64,000 nt of DNA from CAVVIH01 sp963748295 (GCA_963748295.1 CAVVIH010000005.1:186001-250000), one strand, 5' to 3'; shown: positions 10,546 to 19,941, counted from the first letter of the stretch. Made by a program: numbers and translations. The notes: generated by a model from the sequence alone, not told the origin.

Positions 10546-12116
10546 TGCTCGCGCTTCACTTTGCGGCGCGCGGTCAGCTCGAGGATGGCGTCGCCGATGC
10601 GCGAGGCCAGATCGCCCGCCGTGAGCGACACCTCGCCTTCGTCGGCCTCCGCGAGATCGCCGGCGGCGCCGTGCAGGTAGACCGCGAGCTTGGTCGCCGC
10701 TTCGGCGTCGAGCAGCTGCGCGAACCATGCGGCGATCATGCCGGTCAGGATGTCGCCGGTTCCGCCGGTCGCCATCCCGGCGTTCCCGGTCAGGTTCACG
10801 AACGTGCGGCCGTCCGGGCCGGCAATGACGGTGCGATGCCCCTTCAGCGCGACGTGCAGCCGATGGGAAACCGCGAATTCCCGCGCGTGCTTCAGCCGAT
10901 CGTGCTGGACCGCCTCGATCGAGAGATTGAGCAGCCGCGCCATCTCTCCCGGGTGCGGCGTGATGATGACGTCAACGCCATCGCGTGCGACCAGGCGCTC
11001 CGGCTCGCCGGCGAAGGCGTTGAGCGCATCCGCGTCGAGGACCAGCGGCACTCCCGCGCGCTCGACCAGCGCGTGCACGAACGCCGCGGTGCCGGCGCTC
11101 TGTCCGAGCCCCGGACCGACGGCGATCACGTCAGCCTTGAGGTCGAGCACGCGGTCGATCGCGCCGAAGTCGATCGAGCCCTCGGGTGTCTCGTCGAGCG
11201 GTTCGGTCATGTATTCCGGCGCCATCGCGGCGATGATCGGCGCCGACGAGCGCGGCGCCGCGATGGTCACCAGCCCGGCGCCGGATCGCAGCGCCCCGAG
11301 CGCCGCCAGATGCGCCGCGCCGGTCCGGCCGCGCGAGCCGGCGACGATCAGCACGCGGCCGAAATCACCCTTGTGCGAATCGGGCGTCCGCACCGGTACG
11401 ATCTCGCGCATCCGCTCTCGCGTCAGCAGCTCGAGGTACGGCCCCTCCAGCTCGTCGATCACCGGGTACGGAATCCCGATGTCGGCGATGACCAGATCGC
11501 CGCCGCGCGTATCGGCCGGCGGAAACACGAGCGGGATTTTCGGCGCCGCGAGCGTCACCGTCATCGACGCTTCGATCGTTTCTCCCTGAACCAGGTGGCT
11601 GTCGGCGGACACGCCGGTCGGCAGATCCACCGCGACGATCGGCACCCCCATCCCGTTGACGTCGGCGACGACGGTTTCGAGCAGGCCGGAGAGCTGACCG
11701 CGGAATCCGGTTCCGACGATCGCGTCGACCACCAGATCGCATTCCGAGATCTGGCTGAAGTGCAGCTCCCATTCCTGCGCGTCGGTGATCTCCACCACGG
11801 TGAGGCCGATGTTGCCGAGGATGTCAAGGTTCGTGCGCGCGTCGCCGCGCACGTCCGCGACGCTGCCGAGCAGAAAGACCGACGCTTCGACGCCGCGCTG
11901 CAGCAGCGTCCGCGCGATGACGAATCCGTCGCCGCCGTTGTTGCCGCGGCCGCACAGCACCGCGACATGGCTGCTCGCCAGATCGTCGAACGACGCCTCC
12001 ATCGCCGCCACCGCCTGGCGTCCGGCGTTCTCCATCAGCACCACGGACGGGATTCCGATGTCCTCGATCGTGCGCCGATCCGCCTCGCGCATCTGCTCGG
12101 TGTTCAACACGCGCAT
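10542..12116 (-). CDS. nnr: bifunctional NAD(P)H-hydrate epimerase/dehydratase
   Basis: A 524-residue fusion of the two nicotinamide-nucleotide repair enzymes. The N-terminal YjeF_N epimerase half (about 1-215) shows LCGRGNNGGDGFVIAR. The C-terminal ribokinase-like ADP/ATP-dependent dehydratase half (about 225-520) shows HKGDFGRVLIVAGSRGRTGA, ITPHPGEMARLL and GNAGMATGGTGDILTGM. Together they restore damaged NADHX and NADPHX to NAD(P)H. Length and domain order match the standard fused enzyme. It is first in an operon with tsaE (4-nt overlap). The 148-nt gap to the divergent aminotransferase gene holds a GGCGCT word array. Confidence 0.97.
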   Translation of the reverse strand: MRVLNTEQMREADRRTIEDIGIPSVVLMENAGRQAVAAMEASFDDLASSHVAVLCGRGNNGGDGFVIARTLLQRGVEASVFLLGSVADVRGDARTNLDILGNIGLTVVEITDAQEWELHFSQISECDLVVDAIVGTGFRGQLSGLLETVVADVNGMGVPIVAVDLPTGVSADSHLVQGETIEASMTVTLAAPKIPLVFPPADTRGGDLVIADIGIPYPVIDELEGPYLELLTRERMREIVPVRTPDSHKGDFGRVLIVAGSRGRTGAAHLAALGALRSGAGLVTIAAPRSSAPIIAAMAPEYMTEPLDETPEGSIDFGAIDRVLDLKADVIAVGPGLGQSAGTAAFVHALVERAGVPLVLDADALNAFAGEPERLVARDGVDVIITPHPGEMARLLNLSIEAVQHDRLKHAREFAVSHRLHVALKGHRTVIAGPDGRTFVNLTGNAGMATGGTGDILTGMIAAWFAQLLDAEAATKLAVYLHGAAGDLAEADEGEVSLTAGDLASRIGDAILELTARRKVKREQ

Positions 12117-12170
12117 CGCGGGTCGAGCGTACTGCTTGTGCTAGACTGCGGTCAATCAAGTGGACAGACT

Positions 12171-12221
12171 CGGCGCTCGGCGTTCGGCGCTCGACGCTGG
12201 GCGCTCGGGGCTTGGCGCTCG
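12171..12221. repeat. GGCGCTCGG word array between divergent genes
   Basis: Degenerate tandem copies of GGCGCTCGG, GGCGTTCGG, GACGCTGGG and similar, period about 9-10 nt. Unlike most other arrays in the window this one lies between two gene starts (nnr and the aminotransferase), not after a stop codon. Confidence 0.75.
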
Positions 12222-12264
12222 AAAACAGCGAGAATCGTTTACAACGCGGAAGGGACACGGATAG

Positions 12265-13155
12265 ATGCGGGGAGCTGTGTACGTCAACGGCAGGATCACC
12301 AAAGCAGACGAGGCGGTGGTCCCCGTCTACGATCACGGGTTCGTGTACGGCGAAGGGATCTACGAGACGCTGCGGACCTACAACCGCGTGCCGTTTCTCT
12401 CCGAGCGGCACCTGCGGCGGTTGCGGCTCTCCGCCGGCCACCTGCAGCTCGACGTGCCGCTCGACGACGCCACGCTGTTGAAGCGGATTGACGAGACCGT
12501 CGCCGCCGCCGGCGAGATGCAGGAGTCCTACATCCGCGTGCTGGTAACCCGCGGCGTCGGCGAGCTGACCTACGACGTCCGCGCCACGCCGACGCCGACG
12601 CTGATCATCATCGTCAAGCCCGCCGACCTGCCGTCGGCCCGCGTCGACCAGGAAGGCATCAAGATCTCGCTGGTGCCGATCCTGCGCAACCACCCCGGCT
12701 CGGTCAACCCCGTCATCAAGTCGAACAACCTGCTGAACAACGCGCTCGCCATGCAGGAGGCCCATCGCCGCGGCGGCGAGGAAGGGCTGATGTGCAATTA
12801 TCGCGGCGAGCTCTCCGAGTGCTCGCAGTCCAACTTCTTCATGGTGCGCGGCGGCGTCGCGCTCACGCCGAAGTCGGCCGCCGGTCTGCTCGAAGGCATC
12901 ACGCGCGCATTCCTGTTCGAGGTGGGAAAAGACGTGGGGGTCGAGGTCCGTGACGAAACGCTGTACCCGAAGGATCTCGAAACCGCCGACGAAGCGTTCA
13001 TCACCAGCACCACCCGCGAGCTCAGCCCCGTCGTCCGCATCGACGATCGCGTGATCGGCGACGGCAAGCCCGGCCCGATCACCCGCAAGCTGCTCGAGGG
13101 CTACCGCAAGCGGGCCCAGGCGCTGACGAGGAAGACTGCAACGGCCAATCGCTAA
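12265..13155 (+). CDS. class IV PLP-dependent aminotransferase (branched-chain or D-amino-acid type)
   Basis: A 296-residue fold-type IV PLP enzyme. The Schiff-base lysine is Lys152 in VNPVIKSNNLLNNALA. Other family signatures are YDHGFVYGEGIYETLR at the N-terminus, ECSQSNFFMV and the phosphate-binding TRELSPVVRID near the C-terminus. Branched-chain aminotransferases, D-alanine aminotransferases and aminodeoxychorismate lyases share this frame. No adjacent ilv, pab or D-amino-acid genes decide between them, so I leave the symbol blank. The stop codon lies inside a TTAATTG-type word repeat shared with the convergent gcvP end. Confidence 0.93.
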   Translation: MRGAVYVNGRITKADEAVVPVYDHGFVYGEGIYETLRTYNRVPFLSERHLRRLRLSAGHLQLDVPLDDATLLKRIDETVAAAGEMQESYIRVLVTRGVGELTYDVRATPTPTLIIIVKPADLPSARVDQEGIKISLVPILRNHPGSVNPVIKSNNLLNNALAMQEAHRRGGEEGLMCNYRGELSECSQSNFFMVRGGVALTPKSAAGLLEGITRAFLFEVGKDVGVEVRDETLYPKDLETADEAFITSTTRELSPVVRIDDRVIGDGKPGPITRKLLEGYRKRAQALTRKTATANR

Positions 13156-13287
13156 TTGTTAATTGTTAATCACGGGCATTCGGATCGCATTCAGCATCTG
13201 GACGACTCGAGCGCCCGAAGTTGCAAGCCGTCCGTACGTCGAATGTGATCCGGCTGCCTTTTGATTAGCAATTAGCGATTAACAATT
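13145..13287. repeat. inverted TTAATTG word repeat between convergent genes
   Basis: The left arm at 13145-13171 (AATCGCTAATTGTTAATTG) and the right arm at 13263-13287 (its near reverse complement) flank about 90 nt. The left arm contains the aminotransferase stop codon; the right arm ends 4 nt before the gcvP stop. The pair could fold into a hairpin and serve as a bidirectional transcription end. Confidence 0.75.
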
Positions 13288-13291
13288 GGCT

Positions 13292-16180
13292 TCAGACCGG
13301 CTGTTCCGTGTACGCCTCGATCGGCGGACAGGCGCAGATCAGGTTGCGGTCGCCGTACGGGTTGTCGATCCGCGCCACCGGCGGCCAGAACTTGTTGGCG
13401 CGCACGAACGGCAGCGGGTAGGCCGCCTGGTCGCGCGAGTAGGCATGCGACCAGGTGTCGGAGGACACCTCCTCCGCGGTGTGCGGCGCGTTCTTCAGCA
13501 CGTTGTCGCGGGCGTCCGCCTTGCCATCGACCACCGCCTGAATCTCCGAGCGGATCGCGATCAGCGCATCGCAGAAGCGATCGAGCTCGTCCTTCGACTC
13601 GCTCTCGGTCGGCTCGATCATCATCGTGCCGGCGACCGGAAACGAGACCGTCGGCGCGTGGAAGCCGTAATCCATCAGGCGCTTGGCGACGTCCTGCTCG
13701 TCGATCGACGGCCCGCTACCGTGCTTGAACGGCCTGAGGTCGAAGATCATCTCGTGCGCGACGCGGCCGTTGTGGTTCGCGTACAGCACGTCGTAGTGGC
13801 CCTGCAGCCGCGCCTTGATGTAGTTCGCGTTCAGGATTGCGACTCGCGTCGCGTCCGTCAGGCCGGGTCCGCCGAGCATCCGGATGTAGCCGTACGAGAT
13901 CAGCAGGATGCTGGCGCTGCCCCACGGCGCCGCGGCGATCGCATGAATCGCCTTGTCGCCGCCGACCGTGGTGACGGGATGCCCGGGCAGGTACGAGGCG
14001 AGCTGCTTGGTCACGGCAATCGGGCCCATGCCCGGACCACCGCCGCCATGCGGGATGGCGAACGTCTTGTGCAGGTTCAGGTGGCAGACGTCCGCGCCAA
14101 TCGCCGCCGGCGTCGTCAAACCGACCTGCGCGTTCATGTTCGCGCCGTCCATGTACACGAGGCCGCCGTTCTCGTGCACGATCGAGCAGATTTCCTTGAT
14201 CTCCTCCTCGAACACCCCGTGCGTCGAGGGATAGGTGATCATCAGCGCCGCGAGTGACGCCTTGTGCTGGACCGCCTTCGCGCGCAGATCGGCGACGTCG
14301 ACGTTGCCGTTGCTCTCGCAGGCGACAACGACCACCTTCATTCCCGCCATTGCCGCGCTCGCCGGATTGGTGCCATGCGCGGACGAGGGAATCAGCACCA
14401 CGTCGCGCGCCTTGTCGTTGCGTTCGTGGTGGCAGGCGCGAATGGCCATGAGGCCGGCGAATTCCCCTTGCGCTCCCGAGTTCGGCTGCAGCGACACCGC
14501 TGCCAGGCCGGTGATCTTGCACAGGGCTTCCTCGAGCTCGCGGAACACCTGCAGGTAGCCGGTCGCCTGACTCGACGGGACGAACGGATGAAGCCGCGAG
14601 AACTTGGGCCAGGTGACCGGGATCATCTCCGACGCGGCGTTCAGCTTCATCGTGCACGACCCGAGCGGGATCATCGAGGTGTCGAGCCCGACGTCCTTGC
14701 GCTCGAGCCGGCGGATGTACCGCATCATCTTCGTTTCCGAGTGATGCGTGTTGAACACAGGATGGGTCAGATACGGTGACGTGCGCCGCAGCGCAGACGG
14801 CGCCGCCATCGTCACGCCGGCCGCAACCTCGAACTTCGGCGGCTGCTGTCCGCGCGCGGCCGCGAACACGGCCACCACATCCCTGACGTCACTCAACGTC
14901 ACTGTCTCGTCCAGCGAGATGCCGATGCCGTCGGGCGTATACCGGAAATTGATCTCCCGCGCTTCCGCCTCGCGACGTACCGCGGCGGTATCTGCGCCTT
15001 CAATCCACAGCGTGTCGAAGTAGGCCGTGTTTGCCTGGCGGCAGCCGAGGCCGCTCAGCGCGCGGTCGAGCGCCTGCGCGAACGAGTGGATGCGGCCGGC
15101 AATCGCCTTGAGGCCCTCGGGACCGTGATAGACCGCGTACATCGCCGCGACGTTGGCGAGGAGCGCCTGCGCGGTGCAGATGTTCGACGTCGCTTTCTCC
15201 CGGCGGATGTGCTGCTCGCGCGTCTGGAGCGCCATGCGAAACGCCTGACGCCCGCGCGCGTCGACGGAAATGCCGATGATCCTGCCGGGCGCCTGCCGGA
15301 CGAACGACTCCCTGGTCGCGAAGAACGCCGCGTGGGGACCGCCGAACCCGAGCGGCACACCGAAACGCTGCGAGTTGCCGACCACCACGTCGGCGTTCAT
15401 CTCGCCGGGCGGCGTCAGCAGCGTGAGGGCGAGGAGGTCGGACGCGACCACCACGAGCGCTCCGGCGGCATGCGCCTTCTCGATGAGCGGACGGAGATCG
15501 CCGACCTGACCGCGCTCGTCCGGATACTGCAGCAGCACGCCGAATGCGCGCCCGAGCATATCGCTCGAGAACGACTCCGGATCGGCGATTTCCACGCGAA
15601 TCTTGAGCGGAGCGGCCCGTCCGAGCAGCACATCCAGCGTCTGCGGGAATACGCGGTTCGAGACGAGGAACACACTCTCGTGGCCCGCCGGCGCCTTCCG
15701 GCTCTGCAGCCGGTGGAACATCGTCATCGCCTCGGCCGCCGCGGTGCCCTCGTCGAGCAGCGACGCCGTCGCGATGTCCATCCCGGTCAGGTCCTTGACG
15801 ACCGTCTGGAAGTTGAGCAGCGACTCGAGCCGTCCCTGTGCGATTTCCGCCTGATAGGGCGTGTAGGGCGTGTACCAGCCGGGATTCTCGAACACGTTTC
15901 GCAGAATGACGCTCGGCGTCACGCAGTCGTAGTAGCCAAGACCGATGTAGGAGCGCGCAAGCGTGATGGTCGTGGCGACGTGCCGCAGACGTCGAAGGAA
16001 CTCCGATTCGCTGTCGCCTTCAGGAAGGTCGAGTGGCGCGCGCAGGCGGATGCCGGGCGGTATCGTCTGCTCGATCAATTCATCGATCGACGACACGCCG
16101 ATCGCGCGAAGCATCGCCTGACGTTCGGCGGCATCGGGACCGATGTGCCGTGACGCGAAAGACCCTGGGGTATCTGACAT
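13292..16180 (-). CDS. gcvP: glycine dehydrogenase (decarboxylating), P protein
   Basis: A 962-residue single-chain P protein of the glycine cleavage system, with both halves fused. It decarboxylates glycine with PLP and passes the methylamine to lipoyl-GcvH. The PLP lysine is about Lys705 in NLHKTFAIPHGGGGPGMGP. The N-terminal half shows FASRHIGPDAAERQAML and YTPYQAEIAQGRLESLLN. The start at 16180 (MSDTPG) matches the family N-terminus; an upstream extension would be encoded in the repeat between gcvH and gcvP. It is last in a gcvT-gcvH-gcvP operon. The gene is intact. Confidence 0.98.
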   Translation of the reverse strand: MSDTPGSFASRHIGPDAAERQAMLRAIGVSSIDELIEQTIPPGIRLRAPLDLPEGDSESEFLRRLRHVATTITLARSYIGLGYYDCVTPSVILRNVFENPGWYTPYTPYQAEIAQGRLESLLNFQTVVKDLTGMDIATASLLDEGTAAAEAMTMFHRLQSRKAPAGHESVFLVSNRVFPQTLDVLLGRAAPLKIRVEIADPESFSSDMLGRAFGVLLQYPDERGQVGDLRPLIEKAHAAGALVVVASDLLALTLLTPPGEMNADVVVGNSQRFGVPLGFGGPHAAFFATRESFVRQAPGRIIGISVDARGRQAFRMALQTREQHIRREKATSNICTAQALLANVAAMYAVYHGPEGLKAIAGRIHSFAQALDRALSGLGCRQANTAYFDTLWIEGADTAAVRREAEAREINFRYTPDGIGISLDETVTLSDVRDVVAVFAAARGQQPPKFEVAAGVTMAAPSALRRTSPYLTHPVFNTHHSETKMMRYIRRLERKDVGLDTSMIPLGSCTMKLNAASEMIPVTWPKFSRLHPFVPSSQATGYLQVFRELEEALCKITGLAAVSLQPNSGAQGEFAGLMAIRACHHERNDKARDVVLIPSSAHGTNPASAAMAGMKVVVVACESNGNVDVADLRAKAVQHKASLAALMITYPSTHGVFEEEIKEICSIVHENGGLVYMDGANMNAQVGLTTPAAIGADVCHLNLHKTFAIPHGGGGPGMGPIAVTKQLASYLPGHPVTTVGGDKAIHAIAAAPWGSASILLISYGYIRMLGGPGLTDATRVAILNANYIKARLQGHYDVLYANHNGRVAHEMIFDLRPFKHGSGPSIDEQDVAKRLMDYGFHAPTVSFPVAGTMMIEPTESESKDELDRFCDALIAIRSEIQAVVDGKADARDNVLKNAPHTAEEVSSDTWSHAYSRDQAAYPLPFVRANKFWPPVARIDNPYGDRNLICACPPIEAYTEQPV

Positions 16181-16197
16181 CGTTGGTTTCTCTCCCG

Positions 16198-16233
16198 GCG
16201 TTCGGCGCTGGGCGCTGGGCGCTGGTTCGGGGC
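16198..16233. repeat. GGCGCTGG word array after gcvH
   Basis: Short degenerate tandem copies of GGCGCTGG and GGCGTTCGG, the same word family as at 12171-12221. It begins a few nt after the gcvH stop and ends before the gcvP ribosome-binding site (GGGAGAG). Confidence 0.75.
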
Positions 16234-16236
16234 TGC

Positions 16237-16602
16237 TTACTTCGTCAATTCCGCATACTGCGCGGCGTCGAGGAGATCCTCGCCGCTGCCGGCCACCTTC
16301 AGCACGATCATCCACGCCCCGTGCGGATCCTTGTTGATCAACTCCGGATGTTCGCTCAGCGAGCTGTTGACCTCGACCACCTCGCCGTCCACCGGAGCAT
16401 ACAGGTCCGACACCGCCTTGACCGACTCCACCGAGCCGAACGACTCCCCTTTCTTCACGGAGCGTCCGACTTCAGGCAAGTCGAGATAGACGACGTCGCC
16501 GAGCTGTTTCTGCGCGTAGTCGGTGATGCCGACGCGCGCCTCGGCGCCTTCGATCTTCACCCACTCATGGTCCTTCGTGTATTGCCGGTCGGACGGATAC
16601 AT
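16237..16602 (-). CDS. gcvH: glycine cleavage system H protein
   Basis: A 121-residue lipoyl carrier. The lipoylated residue is Lys62 in GSVESVKAVSDLYAPV, the canonical site. YTKDHEWVKIEG at the N-terminus is the family opening. It shuttles the methylamine intermediate from GcvP to GcvT and is re-oxidised by lipoamide dehydrogenase, which is not in this window. It lies 27 nt after gcvT and 56 nt before gcvP in the same operon, the gap holding a GGCGCTGG word array. Full length, no anomalies. Confidence 0.98.
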   Translation of the reverse strand: MYPSDRQYTKDHEWVKIEGAEARVGITDYAQKQLGDVVYLDLPEVGRSVKKGESFGSVESVKAVSDLYAPVDGEVVEVNSSLSEHPELINKDPHGAWMIVLKVAGSGEDLLDAAQYAELTK

Positions 16603-16629
16603 CGCTCAGCTCCTCCCGCAGTCAGTCGG

Positions 16630-17745
16630 TCAGCGTGCGCGCTTGTAGAAGGGCATCGCCACGACCTTTGCGCGTGCACGCCTGCCGCGGACGTCGATTT
16701 CGAACTCGGTGTCGTTCGCGGAGTGCTCGGCAGGCAGGTATGCCATGCCGATCGCCTTCTTCAGAAACGGTGTCTGCGTGCCGCTCGTCACCGTCCCGGC
16801 CTTCGCGCCTCCGACGTAGGCATCGTAGCCGTGCCGCGCGATCGCGCGATCGAGCATCTCGAAGCCGATCAGCTTGCGGCGCACGCCCTCCTGCTTCTGA
16901 CGGCGCAGCGCGTCCGCGCCAAGGAAATCTTTTTTCTTCCAGCCGACGATCCAGCCGAGATCGGCTTCGAGCACCGAAGTCGTGTCGTCGATGTCGTTGC
17001 CGTAGAGGCGCATCGCCGCCTCGAGCCGCAGCGTATCGCGCGCGCCGAGCCCCGCCGGCACGACCCCCGCCGGACGTCCGGCCTGAATCATCGCGTCCCA
17101 CACGCGTTCCGCTGAAGCGGGAGGAACGAACACTTCGAAGCCGTCCTCTCCGGTGTAGCCAGTGCGCGAGATGGTGCCGCGCACGTTCGCGATCTCGCCG
17201 GTCGTGAACCAGTAGTACTTCAAGTCGCCGAGCGGCACGGCGGTCAGGGTCTGCAGCGTTTCGCGCGCGGCCGGTCCCTGGATCGCGATCAGCGCGTAGC
17301 GCGAGCTGGTGTTCACGGCGGCGGCATCGCCGGCGCCCGAAACGTGCTGCACGATCCAGGCGAAATCCTTGACGATGTTCGAGGCGTTCACGACCAGCAT
17401 GAAGTGGTCGTCCGCCAGTCGGTAGGTCAGCACATCGTCCACGAACGTGCCCACCGGCGTCGTCAGGCCAGCGTACTGCGCCTGCCCCACGCTCAGCTTC
17501 GATGCGTCGTTGGAGGTGATGTGCTGCACGGCGGCCAGCGCATCCTTGCCGGCAATCTCGATTTGCCCCATGTGGCTGACGTCGAAGACGCCGGCACGGG
17601 TCCGTACTGCGAGGTGCTCGTCGACGATGCCGGAGTACTCGACAGGCATGTCCCAGCCGCCGAACTCGACCATGCGGGCGCCCATGGATCTATGACGCGC
17701 GTGGAGGGGAGTCTTCTTCAGAGTGCCGGATGGAGCCTGGGACAT
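16630..17745 (-). CDS. gcvT: aminomethyltransferase, glycine cleavage T protein
   Basis: A 371-residue tetrahydrofolate-dependent aminomethyltransferase that releases ammonia from lipoyl-GcvH and forms 5,10-methylene-THF. Signatures are TPLHARHRSMGARMVEFGGW at the start, VFDVSHMGQIEIAG, and the folate-site RTGYTGEDGFEVFVP. The start at 17745 is chosen because the family begins about ten residues before TPLHARH; upstream open sequence has no family similarity. It is the first gene of gcvT-H-P. The leader (17746-17894) is shared with a divergent hydrolase gene and holds a segment reading CGAAGGCGC, but not enough of the glycine riboswitch core to call one. Confidence 0.97.
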   Translation of the reverse strand: MSQAPSGTLKKTPLHARHRSMGARMVEFGGWDMPVEYSGIVDEHLAVRTRAGVFDVSHMGQIEIAGKDALAAVQHITSNDASKLSVGQAQYAGLTTPVGTFVDDVLTYRLADDHFMLVVNASNIVKDFAWIVQHVSGAGDAAAVNTSSRYALIAIQGPAARETLQTLTAVPLGDLKYYWFTTGEIANVRGTISRTGYTGEDGFEVFVPPASAERVWDAMIQAGRPAGVVPAGLGARDTLRLEAAMRLYGNDIDDTTSVLEADLGWIVGWKKKDFLGADALRRQKQEGVRRKLIGFEMLDRAIARHGYDAYVGGAKAGTVTSGTQTPFLKKAIGMAYLPAEHSANDTEFEIDVRGRRARAKVVAMPFYKRAR

Positions 17746-17894
17746 GAACTGTGCAAGTGCTGTCAGGAGCGCCTTCGCGTCACCGCTCCGTCGGGCAGGC
17801 GGGGCCCTGAGGCGCGGAGCGCGATCGGTACAACCCGAAAAAGGTACTATGCGGCTCGGCAGTGGGTCAAGGATTGGCAATTCGGGAGGTCGCG

Positions 17895-18806
17895 ATGCCG
17901 ACGATGCTGATTGTGAGTTGCCGCCGGGATTTCTGGTCGTCCACGGACTTCTCCGCCACCGACGAAGTCCGGCGCGTCAACCTCGCGACCGGCGCGAGCA
18001 CCGGCGTGCCGCAGGCCACGTTCCTCGAGGAACTAGCCGGCAAGCGCGTAACCGTCCTGATCCACGGGTACAACAACGAAGAGCTGGACGTCCTGAAGTC
18101 GTATTCGACCATCGAGACGCAGATGCGGCTGCTGGGATTTCTCGGCGGCGGCGGCGCCTCGTACGATGCGCTCGTGGGGTTCGCGTGGCCGGGCGGCGCG
18201 CTCGGGGTCGCGTTCCCGTTCGCGCGGCAGCGAGCCGTCGAAGCCGCGCCGCGGCTCGCGCGGGTGCTGACGACCCTGCAGGGTGCGGGAGCTGTGATCG
18301 ATCTGAATACCCACAGCCTCGGCGCGCACGTCACGCTCGAGGCGCTGCGGGACACGCCGCCGCTGGTGCGCAACGCGTGGAACTTCGCGGCCGCCGTCGA
18401 CAACGAGTCCATCGAGATCCACGAGCGGTATTACCCCGCGAGCCGGCGGTGCAACCGGTTCTTCGTCTTCCACTCGAAGAACGACCCGGTGCTGCGCGTC
18501 TGGTATCGCATCGGCGACCTCTGGGACTTCGACACCGCGCTCGGCTACTCGGGCCCCGAAGATCCGGCCGCGATCATCAACAACTCGCCGCACGTGCGCG
18601 TGATCAACTGCAAGGACGTCGTGCAGTCGCACGGCGGCTACCGGTCGAGCGGCCAGGTGTGGGCCTACATGTCGCGTGAGCTGAGCTCGCCGTCGCCGGA
18701 TCAATTCGTGACGCTGTCGCGGACGCCCGAGGCGCTGACGGCGGTGTTCAAGGCGACAGGGGGGCACTTACGGACGCCGGCGCGCAGGAAGAGAAGGCGC
18801 CACTAG
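17895..18806 (+). CDS. alpha/beta hydrolase (DUF900-like)
   Basis: A 303-residue protein without a signal peptide, resembling the DUF900 alpha/beta-hydrolase group. A typical fold entry is KRVTVLIHGYNNEE. The likely catalytic triad is Ser in NTHSLGAHVTLEAL, Asp in HSKNDPVLRVW and His in QSHGGYRSS. The nucleophile elbow is T-H-S-L-G, slightly off the G-x-S-x-G pattern. The start at 17895 follows GGGAGG at about 8 nt. The C-terminus is very basic (RRKRRRH). It is one nucleotide upstream of the GH130 gene and probably co-transcribed. Substrate unknown. Confidence 0.8.
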   Translation: MPTMLIVSCRRDFWSSTDFSATDEVRRVNLATGASTGVPQATFLEELAGKRVTVLIHGYNNEELDVLKSYSTIETQMRLLGFLGGGGASYDALVGFAWPGGALGVAFPFARQRAVEAAPRLARVLTTLQGAGAVIDLNTHSLGAHVTLEALRDTPPLVRNAWNFAAAVDNESIEIHERYYPASRRCNRFFVFHSKNDPVLRVWYRIGDLWDFDTALGYSGPEDPAAIINNSPHVRVINCKDVVQSHGGYRSSGQVWAYMSRELSSPSPDQFVTLSRTPEALTAVFKATGGHLRTPARRKRRRH

Positions 18807-18807
18807 C

Positions 18808-19827
18808 ATGCGACTGACCTTGAAGCCCACGATCGTCCTCTGCGTGATGTTGACAGCAGTGGCGACGCTCGCCGCTCCGTTCAGCAACGTCGCGGCTCCG
18901 CAAACTGCTTACACACCGCCATTCGGCAGGTGGATCCGGCTGAACGCTAGCCGGCCTGTTCTCTCGCCGCGCGGCACAGGCTTCGAAGCCCGCGGCGTGT
19001 TCAACCCGGCCGTCGTCAAGCACGGCGATCGATTTGTCATGCTCTATCGGGCGCAGGATTCGACGGGCATCTCGCGGCTCGGCTATGCCACGAGCAAGGA
19101 CGGAGTGAGCTTCACCCGCGCAGCCGAGCCGGTGCTGTCGCCCGAAGCGGAGTACGAGCGCGGCGGCGGCGTCGAGGATCCGCGTCTCGTGCTGATCGAC
19201 GGCATTTACTACCTCACCTACACGGCGTACAACGGCAAGGACGCCCAACTCGCGCTTGCCACGTCTCGCGACCTGCGGCAGTGGGAACGCAAGGGCGTGA
19301 TCCTGCCAGCATACAAAGGACGCTGGAACGTGAACTGGACCAAGGCCGGTGCGATTCTGCCGCAGCCGGTCGGCGGCAAGTACTGGATGTTCTACATGGC
19401 CGACGCCAGGGACAAGCCCGATCAAATGGGCATTGCCTCGTCCACGGATCTGCTGACGTGGTCGGAGGAGCTCGACTATCCGGTGCTTCGCCGCCGGCCG
19501 GGATTCTTCGATTCGCGCGTGGTGGAACCGGGACCGCCGCCTGTCCTCACGAAGGATGGCATTCTGCTCGTCTACAACGGTGCGGACGATCAGCTGGTCT
19601 ACCGAACCGGGTGGGTCCTGTTCGATCGCACCAACCCGACGCGGGTGCTGGCGCGTAGCGACCGGCCGCTGTTCGAACCCGTCACGCAATGGGAAAAGGT
19701 CGGACAGGTTCCGAATGTGGTGTTCGTCGAAGGTCTCGTAGTCGAACCGCGGCGCTGGCTTCTCTACTATGGCGGGGCCGACAAGTTCGTTGGCGTGGCA
19801 TCGGTCGCAATCCCAGAACGCCGATGA
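18808..19827 (+). CDS. secreted GH130-family glycoside phosphorylase/hydrolase
   Basis: A 339-residue protein with an N-terminal signal peptide (about 1-25) and a five-bladed propeller enzyme fold of the GH130/DUF377 type. Recurrent blade motifs include HGDRFVMLYRAQDSTGISR, GVEDPRLVLIDGIYYLTY and VEPGPPPVLTKDGILLVYNG. GH130 members are mostly beta-mannoside phosphorylases in the cytoplasm; secreted members that hydrolyse are known. Export here argues for hydrolysis of an external mannoside or mannan, but that is inference. It starts one nt after the hydrolase gene and is convergent with the regulator downstream. Confidence 0.88.
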   Translation: MRLTLKPTIVLCVMLTAVATLAAPFSNVAAPQTAYTPPFGRWIRLNASRPVLSPRGTGFEARGVFNPAVVKHGDRFVMLYRAQDSTGISRLGYATSKDGVSFTRAAEPVLSPEAEYERGGGVEDPRLVLIDGIYYLTYTAYNGKDAQLALATSRDLRQWERKGVILPAYKGRWNVNWTKAGAILPQPVGGKYWMFYMADARDKPDQMGIASSTDLLTWSEELDYPVLRRRPGFFDSRVVEPGPPPVLTKDGILLVYNGADDQLVYRTGWVLFDRTNPTRVLARSDRPLFEPVTQWEKVGQVPNVVFVEGLVVEPRRWLLYYGGADKFVGVASVAIPERR

Positions 19828-19900
19828 AACTTCACTTACCAAAGCGTACAGGAAGTACGTCGGGCATAGGCCGTCGACGCGGACGCGAAGTTGGCTGACA

Positions 19901-19935
19901 GGCACGTCGCACGTGGCACGTCGAACGTAGCACAT
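19901..19935. repeat. GCACGT word array between convergent genes
   Basis: Degenerate copies of GCACGTCG and GCACGTGG. It lies between the ends of the GH130 gene and the sigma-54 activator-like gene, 6 nt from the latter's stop codon. The same word recurs at 60976-61032. Confidence 0.7.
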
Positions 19936-19941
19936 GGAAGA

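Noticed and set aside
10671..12491. 600-codon plus-strand open frame opposite nnr
   Set aside because: Composition is Arg/His/Asp-rich without motifs and nnr on the other strand is unmistakable.
17746..17894. Possible glycine riboswitch ahead of gcvT
   Set aside because: The leader contains CGAAGGCGC and a pairing of TCAGG with CCTGA, but lacks the rest of the conserved aptamer core (CCGAAGG-GCAA followed by CTCTCAGG). Not enough to call.
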